Part shown: positions 31,357 through 41,785 of the stretch, piece by piece | Numbering within the stretch: the stretch's first letter is position 1 | How the letters are laid out: each line of letters begins with the position of its first letter | Assembly: GCA_024500155.1 (NCBI GenBank) | Contig: CM044868.1 | Coordinates: forward strand, 44,428,165 to 44,492,164 | Direction of reading: 5' to 3' | DNA: 64,000 nt | From: Chenopodium formosanum | Lineage: Eukaryota; Streptophyta; Magnoliopsida; Caryophyllales; Amaranthaceae | Position numbers and translations under genes: made by a program | The notes under the pieces: model-generated | Databases searched by the model: none | The model's input: only the letters and a program-made list of their open reading frames with translations | What the model was told of the DNA's origin: nothing

Positions 31357-32269
31357 TTTGATTCTACAAATTCACCAAGAGCATATCATTAGAACAAATT
31401 GATAACAAATGACATAAGAAGCCAAGTAGCTAGCCAAGGTAAAAGTGTATGCATGAGAGTATACAATTCAAGGCATGCATGAATACATTTGAACCAAGGC
31501 TTGAATAATAATTCCTATGTCATTCCTATATGAGTCCTAACAAAGTCTAGGTAAAATTTGGCATGATGTCCCCTAATTTTCATGGTAACCATTCATCAAA
31601 CCATCAAAAACAAACCAAAACAATGAATAACAATCTCCAACAACATCCAACTCTTGAATTTCTCAATCATAAAAAAGTAACATGAACACCCTAGTATGAA
31701 ATCAACATTCTTAAGCAAAGACATTGAGATCAAAATAGAACCAAGGCAAACATGCATAATCATCATAACAACATGTTCTACTATCAACAACCAATCATTT
31801 GCAACAAGTGAATCCAAAGAACCACATGAATCAAACAAGTTATTACTAACAATTTCAAGAATACCACAATTCATACTTAAACATGTAAAACATGGTAAAA
31901 TTATGACAAATTGAAGAAATAAACTTGCAAAAGCTAAGAAAACCATACCACAATTGATTGGAAGCAAGTAGAAACCCAAAAACACCAAAGCACTCAAACC
32001 CTTAAAATTGGGGAAAATGAAAAGATGGGATTTTGTGAGTAATTTTTGGTGGAGATTGTAGAAATAAAGTAGAGGATGGAAAATAAGTGAGAAAAAGTGA
32101 AGATTGGAGTGATTTTGATGGAGATTTGAGGTTGTAAGAGGGGTTGTAATGGAGGTTTAGAGTGATAAGGAGGAGAATGGAGAAAGGGAGATGCGAAAAT
32201 GGGAGTGATAAGCCACGAAAATCAGCAGCAATAATATAATGGCAGCAGCGTTTTTTTTTTCAAAACTGA
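31357..32269 (-). other. Element C noncoding stretch upstream of the env-position ORF
   Basis: AT-rich spacer. On the minus strand the T-rich composition gives a hydrophobic 133-codon frame (31997-31596), which I treat as a base-composition artefact. Confidence 0.5.
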
Positions 32270-32710
32270 AGCATGGTTCGGCCAAACCAGGGGTATGTTC
32301 GGCCGAACTACAGCAAAAGTTCAGTCAAACCTAAGCTGCATATCAATTTTTTCAAATCCTGGCAGAATGTTACACAAATTTTGCAAAAATGGAGGAGTGA
32401 CCGAACCTAGGGACAGTTCGGTCGAACTAAAGAACAAGTTCGGTCGAACCATCCCAAGGTTCGATCGAACTTTAACTAGAACTTGATTTTTGCAAATTTT
32501 GGCAGAATGGACTTGAAATTTTTCAAAAATTGGGGAGTGACCGAACCAAGGACAGTTCGGCCAAACTACAGTAAAAGTTCGGTCGAACCATCCCTAGGTT
32601 CGGTCGAACCTTCTGTCAAAATGCAAATTTGATCCCTTTGGCAGAATGCTGCCATAATTCCTAAAAAATGTTGCAGTGGCCGAACATAAAGTGGTTCGGC
32701 CAAACCCCCT
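32270..32710 (-). repeat. About 140-bp tandem repeat in element C, with LTR-type palindromes
   Basis: GGCAGAATG recurs at 32361, 32501 and 32640, a period near 140 bp, with matching downstream phrases (GGAGTGACCGAACC, then AAGTTCGGTCGAACCATCCC). About three units are present. Each holds several GTTCGG(C/T)CGAAC words, the same words that cluster in the C LTRs. Confidence 0.8.
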
Positions 32711-32944
32711 TAAAAAAATCGCACAAGTAAAAATTATCCTTAACACACATCTAAACACCATATAATCATGCTTGATGCAAAGCATATCAAAAATCCTACG
32801 CACAATCAAAACTCATAAATCCCAACAATCTGAAATTGTAGATAGAAGGATAAAAGCAACAAGAAAAGAATAAAGTAGAAAAGGGTTAGAAACTCGGGTT
32901 GCCTCCCAGAAGTACTTTTTGTTAACGTTGTAGCTCGACGTTCC

Positions 32945-33188
32945 TTGAGTTGATCAAGGAGTGTCAAATTGACGATACACATCAAGAAGTGTCACAGAAA
33001 TTGGTTCATCACTTGGGAATCCTTCATAATAGGGCTTGAGACGGTGACCGTTGACTTTAAAAGGAGAGTGGCCGTCTTGGGAGATTTTGTAGGCTCCATA
33101 TGGAAACACTTCCGTGACAATGTACGGCCCACTCCACCTTGACCTAAGTTTGTCCGGAAAAAGCTTCAAGCGGGAGTTGAATAGGAGG
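32945..33188 (-). pseudogene. Element C copy 1 integrase, C-terminal end
   Basis: Minus strand LLFNSRLKLFPDKLRSRWSG, then GPYIVTEVFPYGAYKI and VNGHRLKPYYEGF, the C-terminal barrel of a gypsy integrase, ending near 32954. It is separated from the rest of the domain (38203-39116) by element D and is in frame with it once D is removed. In the intact tandem partner (44521-44590) the same site is uninterrupted. Confidence 0.85.
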
Positions 33189-33930
33189 TGATGCAAGTCT
33201 AAGCATGGAGAACTTCGAAGATTTGCTTATCATGCATCAAGATAGCTTGTCCCTAAACATTGATTCAAGCCAAGCATTGCATGGACACTTTCTTGGATAT
33301 CAAAGCAAAGCCACGGTTTGCTTAGTGACTTTTCTTGGAGTCTAGTTCACTTTCTTGAACTTTCTTGAATTTTCTTTACTTAGATTTTGCTTACAAGTTT
33401 TTACCTTTCACTTGAAAGGGTTTTTCTTGGTTCAAGCATTAGGATCTTTAATCTTTATTTAGTTCTTTAATTTTTATTTATTTATTTAGTTGCTTTAAAA
33501 ATCAGTTAGTTAGCAAAATAAATCAGTTTAGGCGTGTGCTTGTTCTCCAAGGAGTTTGGTGTATGCTTGTGCGCCAAGGTGCTTGCTCTTCAAGCAAGTT
33601 AGAATTCTAGTTTAATTAGGATTGAATTAGGGACTTGTCCTAATCTTCCTAGGTAAACTAAGTCTTATAAATAGGGCTGTAAACACACGAATAAATATAC
33701 ATAGATTAATATTCAGATTTATTTCTTAAGTTGCATACTTGAGTTTTGGTTGATTGCGATCAATTGCTGTTTTGCTTGTTTTAGTTAAAACATTCGTTTA
33801 GATTGATTAATTAGGTGGATTCTTAATTGATTAATCTTAGTTTTTGTTTAATTCTTGGTGGATTTCCTGTATAGAATTAGACTTAAACATATCCCTTGTG
33901 TTTTGTTGATTTTCGGATCAATAATTCACA
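33189..33930 (+). repeat. Element D 5' LTR
   Basis: TGATGCAAGTC to AATTCACA, 742 bp. TATA box at 33666-33673. Three adjacent small hairpins at 33545-33598 (CTCC-AA-GGAG; GCGCC-AA-GGTGC; CTTGC...GCAAG). Confidence 0.93.
33666..33673 (+). promoter_or_regulatory. TATA box of element D 5' LTR
   Basis: TATAAATA followed by GGGC; the identical site in the 3' LTR is at 37930-37937. Confidence 0.55.
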
Positions 33931-33937
33931 TCATCTT

Positions 33938-33950
33938 TGGTATCAGAGCC
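33938..33950 (+). other. Element D primer binding site
   Basis: TGGTATCAGAGCC, perfect for initiator tRNA-Met, 7 bases after the LTR. Confidence 0.93.
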
Positions 33951-34225
33951 AGATTACGCAACTTCGGAAAAAAATAAACTGGGAACAATTGGCTGGGAAT
34001 TTTTGCGTGATTCTTTTTGCATTGAACTCTAAAAACGTCCAGATATCACCATATAAAATTTCATAATTTTTAGTTTAGTAACGCGTTCTACACAGCCTCA
34101 AACATTTGGTGTTTGTGCACTGATTTGCGGATGAGAGTCCGGTTTTTGTGTTGCCTAGTTTTCCTTCAAGATTCGATCTTTTAATCAAGATTTTTGCATG
34201 AACTGACTTGATTTGTGTAGGAATC
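33951..34225 (+). other. Element D leader
   Basis: 275 bp untranslated region with no frame of note, ending just before the ATG at 34226. Confidence 0.7.
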
Positions 34226-37200
34226 ATGAGTGACGAGGAGGTTCCACAGGTTCCAAGGGGATTAACCTTAGAACAGGCTCAAAATCTTAGAAGAGATAGG
34301 CGAATTGACGAGTTGGCAGCATGGATGGATGAGATATTAAAAAGGCTTGATACTCTTGCTGGAGGTTCTTCAAGGAAAGGAAATTCTAACCCTAATTCTG
34401 GTTCAAGTGAGGAAGAACCAAGGAGGAATCCAAGAAGGCCACGAAATAATTATTCTTCAAGTGATGAATCACCAAGGCCTAGGAAAAGAGATAGACCAAA
34501 GGATGATGATAGGAACCTTAGATTAGATCTTCCCGAATTCAATGGGAGTATGAATGAACCTGAAAAATACTTTGAGTGGATTAGAAGGGCCGAGACACTT
34601 TTTGATTACAAGGAGTATGATGAAAGGAAAAGATGCAAATTGGCTGAATTAAAACTGACCGGTTATGCTAGTCTTTGGTATGATAATCTAAAGAAGAAAA
34701 GGCATAAGGAGGGGCGTGCAAGAATCTCAACTTGGGAACAACTCAAGAAGCACATGAAAAAAAGGTTCGTACCTAGTGATTATATTCAAGATGTTTATCT
34801 TAAGTTGCAACTTTTTAAACAAAATTCTATGACTGTTGAGAATTATATTGGTGAATTTGAAAAGTTATGCATGCTATGTGGCTTAGAAGAGATTGTTGAG
34901 CATAAGATTGCTAGATTTATTTCGGGGTTGAATGATAATATTGCTGAAAAAGTTGAATTGCAACAATATTGGTCCTTTGAGGATGTTTGCAAGGTAGCTT
35001 TGAAAGTTGAAAAACAAATAAAGGGGAAGAAAGGGACGTACACTAAGCCCTTTGTAAAAGGTTTCACTAAACCTTTTGAGAAGAACAGCTTGGAGAAAAG
35101 TGGTTCTAGTTCGAACTACAAGGAGACTAAATCAAAGTTTGAAGCTCCTAAAAAGCTTGTTGAAGATAGGAAGTGCTTCAAGTGTGGTAGTGTTGGTCAC
35201 ATTGCAACTAATTGTCCATCAAAAAGAGTAATGACTGCTCAAGAGTGGGAACAAGAACAAGCTAAGTGTGAGCAAGGTAGTGACTATGAAGAAAAGAACG
35301 AAGAGGAAAACTTTGAAGAAGAGGAGGGGCATATTGACGAAATTGATCCCGAGACTCATGGTCAAAGTTTGGTTCTAAGAAGGGCACTACACTCTAAAAC
35401 CGTACCTATGGAAAACAATCAAAGGGAGAAAATCTTACTTACAAGGTGCAAGGTAGAAGATAGGTTGTGTGATATGATCATAGACACGGGGAGTTGCACT
35501 AATGTGGTATCTACTACTTTGGTAGACAAATTGAAGTGGTCAACTACTGAACATCCAAGCCCTTATAAGCTTCATTGGCTTAATAATTCGAGTGATGTTA
35601 AGGTAACTAAACAAGCCTTAATCTCCTTTTCAATTGGTAAATTTCATGATAAAGTTTTGTGTGATGTTTGTCCTATGAATGCTTGTCATATACTATTAGG
35701 CCGTCCTTGGCAATATGATAGATTTGTGAAGTTTGATGGAAGGACTAATGTGTATGTTGTGAGAAAAGGAGAAAAAGAGAGACCGGTTGCTTTAAAACCT
35801 TTGATAAGCAACAAGTCTTCTAATGTTACCTCTAATTCGAAGAGTTCTTATTTGATTAGTGAGAGGGAATTAGAAAAAGAGATTTGCAGCAACAATGTGG
35901 TATATATACTTGTTTCTAATGAGATTCGAATTGATCAAGATAAACAAGCAAAGAGGCCGTATGAATTGGAATCTGTTTTAGAAGAATTCAAGGATGTCTT
36001 TCCTAAGGAATTACCTCCGGGACTACCTCCTATTCGTGGGATAGAGCATCAAATTGACTTGATTCCGGGAGCACCATTACCTAATAAGGCAGCCTATAGA
36101 AGTAATCCGAAAGAAACAAAGGAGATGCAAAGGCAAATTGAAGAGCTTATGACTAGAGGATATGTGAGGGAAAGTATGAGCCCTTGTGCCGTGCCTACTT
36201 TACTTGTCCCAAAGAAAGATGGGAGTTGGCGCATGTGTATTGATAGTAGGAGTGTGAATAACATCACTATCAAATACCGATTTCCTATTCCAAGATTAGA
36301 TGATCTACTTGATGAACTACATGGTTCACAGTTGTTTTCTAAGATTGATCTTATGAGTGGTTATCATCAAATTCGAATGAGAGAAGGAGATGAGTGGAAA
36401 ACAGCATTCAAGACTAAGTTAGGGTTGTATGAATGGTTGGTGATGCCGTTTGGACTCACTAATCCACCTAGCACTTTCATGAGGTTGATGCATGAGGTAC
36501 TTAAACCTTTCCTTGGCAAGTTTGTTGTTGTTTATTTAGATGATATTCTGATATACTCTAAAAATTTGCATGATCATTTAAATCATCTAACAAGTGTGTT
36601 TGACGTGTTAAGAGAGAAGAAACTCTATGCTAAGCTTGAAAAATGCTACTTCTTAGTGCCTAGTGTTACTTTTCTTGGTTATGTTGTATCAAAGGATAGA
36701 GTTTCAGTTGATCATTCGAAAGTAGAGGCTATTAAAACATGGCCTATTCCTACTAATGTGAGTGATCGAGATACAAAGTTCATGAGTTTCTTTTGGAAGT
36801 CTTTATGGAAGCTTGTGGGAACTAAATTGCTCTTTAGTACATCTTACCATCCACAAACTGATGGACAAACCGAGGTTACTAATCGTACTCTTGGTGCACT
36901 TTTGCGTGGGTTAGTGAGTAAGACACAAAAGGATTGGGACATCAAGTTAGCTCATGCGGAGTTTGCTTATAATAGATCACCTACATATGCTACCAAACAT
37001 AGTCCTTTTGAGGTAGTCTATGGAGTCAATCCGAAACTTCCAATTGATCTTGTTCCATTGCCTAAGGGTGAGTTAATTCACAAAGATGCCGAGTCTAAGT
37101 TGAAGAGTATGCTGAAATTACATGCTCAAGTTCGAACAAGAATAGAGAAAGTAAATGACATGTACAAAGCTAGAGCAAACAAGCATAGAAAGCAACAAGG

Positions 37201-37609
37201 TTACAATGTTGGAGACTTGGTATGGTTACATTTGAGAAAGGAAAGATTTCCAGGAAAATGCAAGAATAAGTTGATGCCTAGAAGTGAAGGTCCTTTCAAG
37301 ATTATTGAGAAGATCAATGACAATGCTTATAAGTTAGAACTCCCGGGAGAATATGGAGTTAGTGCTACATTCAATGTTGGCGATTTGGCTAAGTATATTC
37401 CTGATGAAGAACTTCGAGATTTGAGGACAAATTCTTTCGAAGAAGAGGAGGATGATGCAAGTCTAAGCATGGAGAACTTCGAAGATTTGCTTATCATGCA
37501 TCAAGATAGCTTGTCCCTAAACATTGATTCAAGCCAAGCATTGCATGGACACTTTCTTGGATATCAAAGCAAAGCCACGGTTTGCTTAGTGACTTTTCTT
37601 GGAGTCTAG
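34226..37609 (+). CDS. Element D gag-pol fusion ORF lacking RNase H and half of integrase
   Basis: ATG 34226 (MSDEEVPQVP) is chosen over an upstream in-frame ATG at 34208, which lacks gag likeness. The frame is open for about 1127 codons. It holds gag (residues 85-230), one CCHC knuckle CFKCGSVGHIATNC (about 320), protease IIDTGS (about 420), and RT with CIDSRSVN, FSKIDLMSGYHQI and VVYLDDIL (about 775). At about 36760 the RT thumb joins directly to integrase at SDRDTKF. RNase H, the zinc domain and the first catalytic Asp are missing, while the second Asp and the Glu (DGQTEVTNR) remain. The C-terminal barrel ends GEYGVSATFNVGD. The last 52 codons or so lie in the 3' LTR. It cannot complete replication alone. 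Confidence 0.92.
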   Translation: MSDEEVPQVPRGLTLEQAQNLRRDRRIDELAAWMDEILKRLDTLAGGSSRKGNSNPNSGSSEEEPRRNPRRPRNNYSSSDESPRPRKRDRPKDDDRNLRLDLPEFNGSMNEPEKYFEWIRRAETLFDYKEYDERKRCKLAELKLTGYASLWYDNLKKKRHKEGRARISTWEQLKKHMKKRFVPSDYIQDVYLKLQLFKQNSMTVENYIGEFEKLCMLCGLEEIVEHKIARFISGLNDNIAEKVELQQYWSFEDVCKVALKVEKQIKGKKGTYTKPFVKGFTKPFEKNSLEKSGSSSNYKETKSKFEAPKKLVEDRKCFKCGSVGHIATNCPSKRVMTAQEWEQEQAKCEQGSDYEEKNEEENFEEEEGHIDEIDPETHGQSLVLRRALHSKTVPMENNQREKILLTRCKVEDRLCDMIIDTGSCTNVVSTTLVDKLKWSTTEHPSPYKLHWLNNSSDVKVTKQALISFSIGKFHDKVLCDVCPMNACHILLGRPWQYDRFVKFDGRTNVYVVRKGEKERPVALKPLISNKSSNVTSNSKSSYLISERELEKEICSNNVVYILVSNEIRIDQDKQAKRPYELESVLEEFKDVFPKELPPGLPPIRGIEHQIDLIPGAPLPNKAAYRSNPKETKEMQRQIEELMTRGYVRESMSPCAVPTLLVPKKDGSWRMCIDSRSVNNITIKYRFPIPRLDDLLDELHGSQLFSKIDLMSGYHQIRMREGDEWKTAFKTKLGLYEWLVMPFGLTNPPSTFMRLMHEVLKPFLGKFVVVYLDDILIYSKNLHDHLNHLTSVFDVLREKKLYAKLEKCYFLVPSVTFLGYVVSKDRVSVDHSKVEAIKTWPIPTNVSDRDTKFMSFFWKSLWKLVGTKLLFSTSYHPQTDGQTEVTNRTLGALLRGLVSKTQKDWDIKLAHAEFAYNRSPTYATKHSPFEVVYGVNPKLPIDLVPLPKGELIHKDAESKLKSMLKLHAQVRTRIEKVNDMYKARANKHRKQQGYNVGDLVWLHLRKERFPGKCKNKLMPRSEGPFKIIEKINDNAYKLELPGEYGVSATFNVGDLAKYIPDEELRDLRTNSFEEEEDDASLSMENFEDLLIMHQDSLSLNIDSSQALHGHFLGYQSKATVCLVTFLGV
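37436..37452 (+). other. Element D polypurine tract inside the ORF
   Basis: TTCGAAGAAGAGGAGGA lies directly before the 3' LTR and is also read as Phe-Glu-Glu-Glu-Glu-Asp, so primer site and coding sequence overlap. Confidence 0.75.
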
Positions 37610-38194
37610 TTCACTTTCTTGAACTTTCTTGAATTTTCTTTACTTAGATTTTGCTTACAAGTTTTTACCTTTCACTTGAAAGGGTTTTTCTTGGTTCAAG
37701 CATTAGGATCTTTAATCTTTATTTAGTTCTTTAATTTTTATTTATTTATTTAGTTGCTTTAAAAATCAGTTAGTTAGCAAAATAAATCAGTTTAGGCGTG
37801 TGCTTGTTCTCCAAGGAGTTTGGTGTATGCTTGTGCGCCAAGGTGCTTGCTCTTCAAGCAAGTTAGAATTCTAGTTTAATTAGGATTGAATTAGGGACTT
37901 GTCCTAATCTTCCTAGGTAAACTAAGTCTTATAAATAGGGCTGTAAACACACGAATAAATATACATAGATTAATATTCAGATTTATTTCTTAAGTTGCAT
38001 ACTTGAGTTTTGGTTGATTGCGATCAATTGCTGTTTTGCTTGTTTTAGTTAAAACATTCGTTTAGATTGATTAATTAGGTGGATTCTTAATTGATTAATC
38101 TTAGTTTTTGTTTAATTCTTGGTGGATTTCCTGTATAGAATTAGACTTAAACATATCCCTTGTGTTTTGTTGATTTTCGGATCAATAATTCACA
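37453..38194 (+). repeat. Element D 3' LTR
   Basis: 742 bp. By eye it is identical to 33189-33930. The polyprotein stop codon (37607-37609) is 155 bp inside it. Confidence 0.93.
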
Positions 38195-38202
38195 TTAGGA
38201 GG

Positions 38203-39116
38203 ACTTTTTGGCCTTTGACGAATTCCTTCTTGACAATTTGAGCATCGTGCCAAGCCTTAGTCCGCGCCTTATACATGCTTGCGCTATCGTAGGCATTCAT
38301 CCTTAACTCCTCTAACTCATTTAGCTCTAGAAGCCTTTGCTCACCCGCACTATGGAGATCAAAGTTGATTTGCTTGATTGCCCAATGCGTTCGATGCTCC
38401 ATCTCTACGGGCAAATGACAATTTTTCCCGTAGACAAGCTTGTAGGGATTGGTCCCTATTGGAGTTTTGAAGGCGGTCCTATACGCCCATAAAGAATCAA
38501 TGAGTTTGGTGGACCAATCCTTCCTCGTCCTAGCAACCGTCTTCTCCAAAATCACCTTAAGCTCTCTATTGGTGACCTCCGCTTGACCACTCGTTTGAGG
38601 GTGGTAAGCAAGCCCTCGCTTGTGAGACAGCCCATACTTATCAAGTAGTCGAACGAAGGTGTGGTGCTTGAAATGCGAATCCCCGTCACTAATTATTTCT
38701 CTTGGAACACCAAATCTTGGAAAGATCACTTTCTTGAAAAGATTGACCACCACCTTAGAGTAATTCGTTGGAGAAGCTACGGCCTCCGCCCACTTGGATA
38801 CGTAGTCAACGGCAACCAAAATATACTTGTTCCCATGTGAAGAAATGAAAGGGCCCATGAAGTCTATAGCCCACACATTAAAAACTTCAAGCTTAAGGAT
38901 GGGGTTTTGCGGCATTTCATCCCTTCTAGAAATATTCCCCATCCGTTGACATCTATCACAAGTCTTGACAAATATCCAAGCATCCTTGAATAGAGAAGGC
39001 CAAAAGAGCATAGATTGAAGGACCTTTGAGGCGGTCTTTTGAGACTCATATGCCCACCACAAGGAGAAGAGTGGCACATATGGAGAACACTTTGAACCTC
39101 GTCGTTGGGGACGCAT
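38203..39116 (-). pseudogene. Element C copy 1 integrase
   Basis: Minus strand. Zinc-domain end (FVKTCDRCQRMGNIS), catalytic core VWAIDFMGPF, IISDGDSHFKHH and HPQTSGQAEVTNREL (D-D-E), then the start of the C-terminal region. The frame is open from 39116 to element D. It is out of frame with the upstream RT/RNase H by one base at about 39040, where an A seems lost from an A-run; the same loss is in copy 2. Split by D from its last 80 residues (32945-33188). Confidence 0.88.
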
Positions 39117-41008
39117 CTCCTCAACAAACCATCGACCCGTCTCTTCAATAAAATGTGATCATCCCAAATGTATCTCTTGGCCTCGTGCTTGAGTTTTCGG
39201 CGTTGTAGCGAAGTGAAATCAGGCGGTACGGCACTACAAGCTAAGTAATTAACAATATCCGCATACCACGGCTCCGATTTCACTTCAAGAACATATAGCA
39301 CATTATCTCTTAGAGCGTCCTCTCTTGGAAAGCCATCATCTTCAAACCTTACACCGCCCAACCTTGAAAGGTGATTCGCCACCACATTCTCGGCTCCCTT
39401 CTTATCTCTCATCTCATAATCGAAGTCTTGGAGGACTAAAACCCATCTCAACAACCTTGGTTTAGCTTCCTTCTTCCCTATCAAATATTTGAGAGCTGCG
39501 TGGTCGGTATACACAATTGTCTTAGAACCAATGAGGTAGGTTCTAAACTTCTCAAATGAATGGATAACCGCTAGGAACTCCTTCTCGGTAGTTCTGTAGT
39601 TTCGTTGGGCATCATTAAGAGTTTTAGACAAATAATGTATGACATGAAGTTTCCCATCCTTTCGTTGTCCAAGAACCGATCCAATGGCCTCGTCGCTTGC
39701 ATCGCACATGAGCTCAAATGGAAGAGACCAATTCGGACCTTGGACAATAGGAGCGGTGCAAAGGGCTTCTTTCAACCTACAAAAGGACTTATGACAAGCA
39801 TCATCAAACACAAACTCCTTATCTTGTTGCAATAGGGATGTGAGAGGCTTAGAAATCATTGAAAAATCTTTTATAAAGCGCCGATAGAACCCACCATGGC
39901 CAAGAAAAGACCTCACTTCCCTCACGTTGGTGGGGGGAGGAAGTTTTTCAATGACCTCAACCTTGGCTCTATCAACCTCAATGTCGGCATGGGAAATTTT
40001 GTGTCCAAGAACAATCCCACTTTCCACCATAAAGTGGCACTTTTCCCATTTCAACACGAGGTTAGCCCTCTCAAACCTTTCTAAGCAACGAGATAAATTA
40101 GATAGACAATCTTCATAGGTGGCTCCTCCAACGGAGAAGTCATCCATGAAGACTTCTATCTCATCCTCAATCATATCACTAAAAATGGACCTCATGCAAC
40201 GTTGGAATGTTGCAAGGGCATTACAAAACCCAAAAGGCATCCTACGATACGCATAAGTACAGTAGGGGCATGTGAAAGTCGTCTTCTCTTGATCCTTGGG
40301 GTCAATCAGGATTTGGAAAAATCCCGAGTAACCATCAAGGAAACAATATAAGGAATGCTTTGTAAGCCTTTCCAACATTTGATCAATGAACGATAGTGGA
40401 AAATGATCTTTGCATGTACTTGTGTTAAGTTGGCGATAGTCAATACACATGCGCCAACCGGTAACAAGTCTAGTTGGTACTAGTTAATCATGATCAATTT
40501 TCACTACCGTCATGCCCCCTTTCTTAGGCACAACTTGCACGGGAGATACCCAATCACTATGAGCAATTGGGTAAATAATTCTCGCATCAAGAAGCTTAGC
40601 CACTTCCTTCCGCACAACCTCTTGCATGCAAGGGTTAAGCTTTCTTTGCCTTTGCCTAACGGGTTTGGCATCTCCCTCTAGATCAATTTTGTGCATACAT
40701 AAAGATGGACTAATACCTTTAATATCATCAATGGTATAACCCAAATCTTTCTTGTGTTTTCTCAAAACATTGATCAAGAGGGAGGTTTGCTCCTCCGTTA
40801 GGTTAGAATTTACAATCACGGGGAAAGACTCATCGGGACCAAGAAATGCATACCTCCAGCCCAAAGGTAGAGGTTTCAAGACTACCTTTTGTGCTCCCTT
40901 ACCATTGGGGATCTCTTCTCTTTCTTCAACTTGAAAGAGGTCATGAATGTATGGAGCCTCTTCTTCCATGCTCGCATCCTTGCACTCTTTCTTGCTTTCC
41001 TCAAGCAA
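38864..41008 (-). pseudogene. Element C copy 1 reverse transcriptase and RNase H
   Basis: Minus strand, start MLEESKKECKDASMEEEAPY at 41008. RT motifs: VQVVPKKGGMTVV, MCIDYRQLN, FLDGYSGFFQI, MPFGFCNA and FMDD (codons at 40150-40139). RNase H: CDASDEAIGSVLGQ, EKEFLAVIHSFEKFRTYL, YTDHAALKYL. A TAA at 40484-40486 interrupts the lead-in to RT; copy 2 has CAA (Gln) there, so this is a C-to-T change on the coding strand. YRQLN and the FLDGYSG/MPFGFCNA blocks identify the Athila lineage. Confidence 0.92.
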
Positions 41009-41053
41009 ATCCTCATAGAATTGTATATCTTCTTTGTGAGTACCTATCTTTGA

Positions 41054-41782
41054 TTAATTCAACAACACACTTTCAAGAGTATCATTAGTAGCATGCAAGC
41101 GGGAGTGAGAAAATTCATTAAGAACGGTATTAAGAACATCTACCCTAAAGCATTCACCACTTGAAGAGGGTTGTTGCATGACATTATTCAAATCAAACTC
41201 AATAGAATCATTGTCAATCTTCAAGGATATCTTCCCCTCCTTCACATCAATGATAGCTCTAGAAGTAGCTAGAAATGGTCTACCCAAAATTATAGGAATC
41301 CTCTCATCCTCATCCATCTCTAGCACATAGAAATCCACGGGGAATGTGAACTTTCCTACCCTAAGGGGAATGTCCACAACTTTGCCCATGGGGAACTCAA
41401 CGGAACGGTCCGCTAGTTGGAGAGTAATGTTAGTGGGGGAGAGGGTTCCTACACTAAGTTTTTGGTAGACGGAATAGGGCATGAGACTCACACTTGCTCC
41501 TAAATCATACAAGGCTTTATCAAATTCAATGCCATTGATAGAACAAGGGATTGAAAAGTTACCCGGATCTTTCAATTTGGCAGGTATTTTGTTGGAAAGA
41601 ATTGCACTACAATTGGTGGTCAAACTCACCGTCTCACACTCCCTTCTCCCACTCAAAAGGTCTTTCATAAATTTGGAATAGAGGGGCATTTGCTTCATAG
41701 CATCAACAAAAGGGACGGAAATATGCAAATTCTTAATGACTTCCAAAAACTTCCCAAATTGGGCATCAAGTTTAGCTCTCAC
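41054..41782 (-). pseudogene. Element C copy 1 protease region
   Basis: Minus strand, 242 codons. VRAKLDAQFGKFLEVIKNLH, then YDLGASVSLMPYSVYQKL, the Athila-type protease core in which DLGAS replaces DTGS, and IILGRPFLATSRAIIDVKEG. It is bounded on both sides by stops (TGA near 41783, TAA at 41054-41056) that are also present in copy 2. Confidence 0.85.
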
Positions 41783-41785
41783 AAA

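Larger units (their letters stand above)
33189..38195 (+). mobile_element. Element D: chromovirus-like Ty3/gypsy with RT-integrase deletion, 5.0 kb
   Basis: Two LTRs of 742 bp that look identical, a tRNA-Met primer site, one long ORF and an internal polypurine tract. It sits on the + strand inside element C's integrase. TAGGAGG flanks it on both sides (33182-33188 and 38196-38202), with one extra T before the right copy unless the LTR ends CACAT. A 7-bp duplication would be longer than the usual 5. Integrase and RT sequence resemble the CRM-type chromoviruses, but no chromodomain is visible. Confidence 0.92.

Noticed and set aside
31596..31997. 133-codon hydrophobic minus-strand frame in element C, possible membrane protein
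   Set aside because: The minus strand is T rich, which gives Phe, Leu, Ile and Val codons automatically; no match to any known element protein.
39605..40118. Plus-strand frames across element C RT (and the repeats at 45987-46466)
   Set aside because: Antisense shadows of the RT/RNase H coding sequence.
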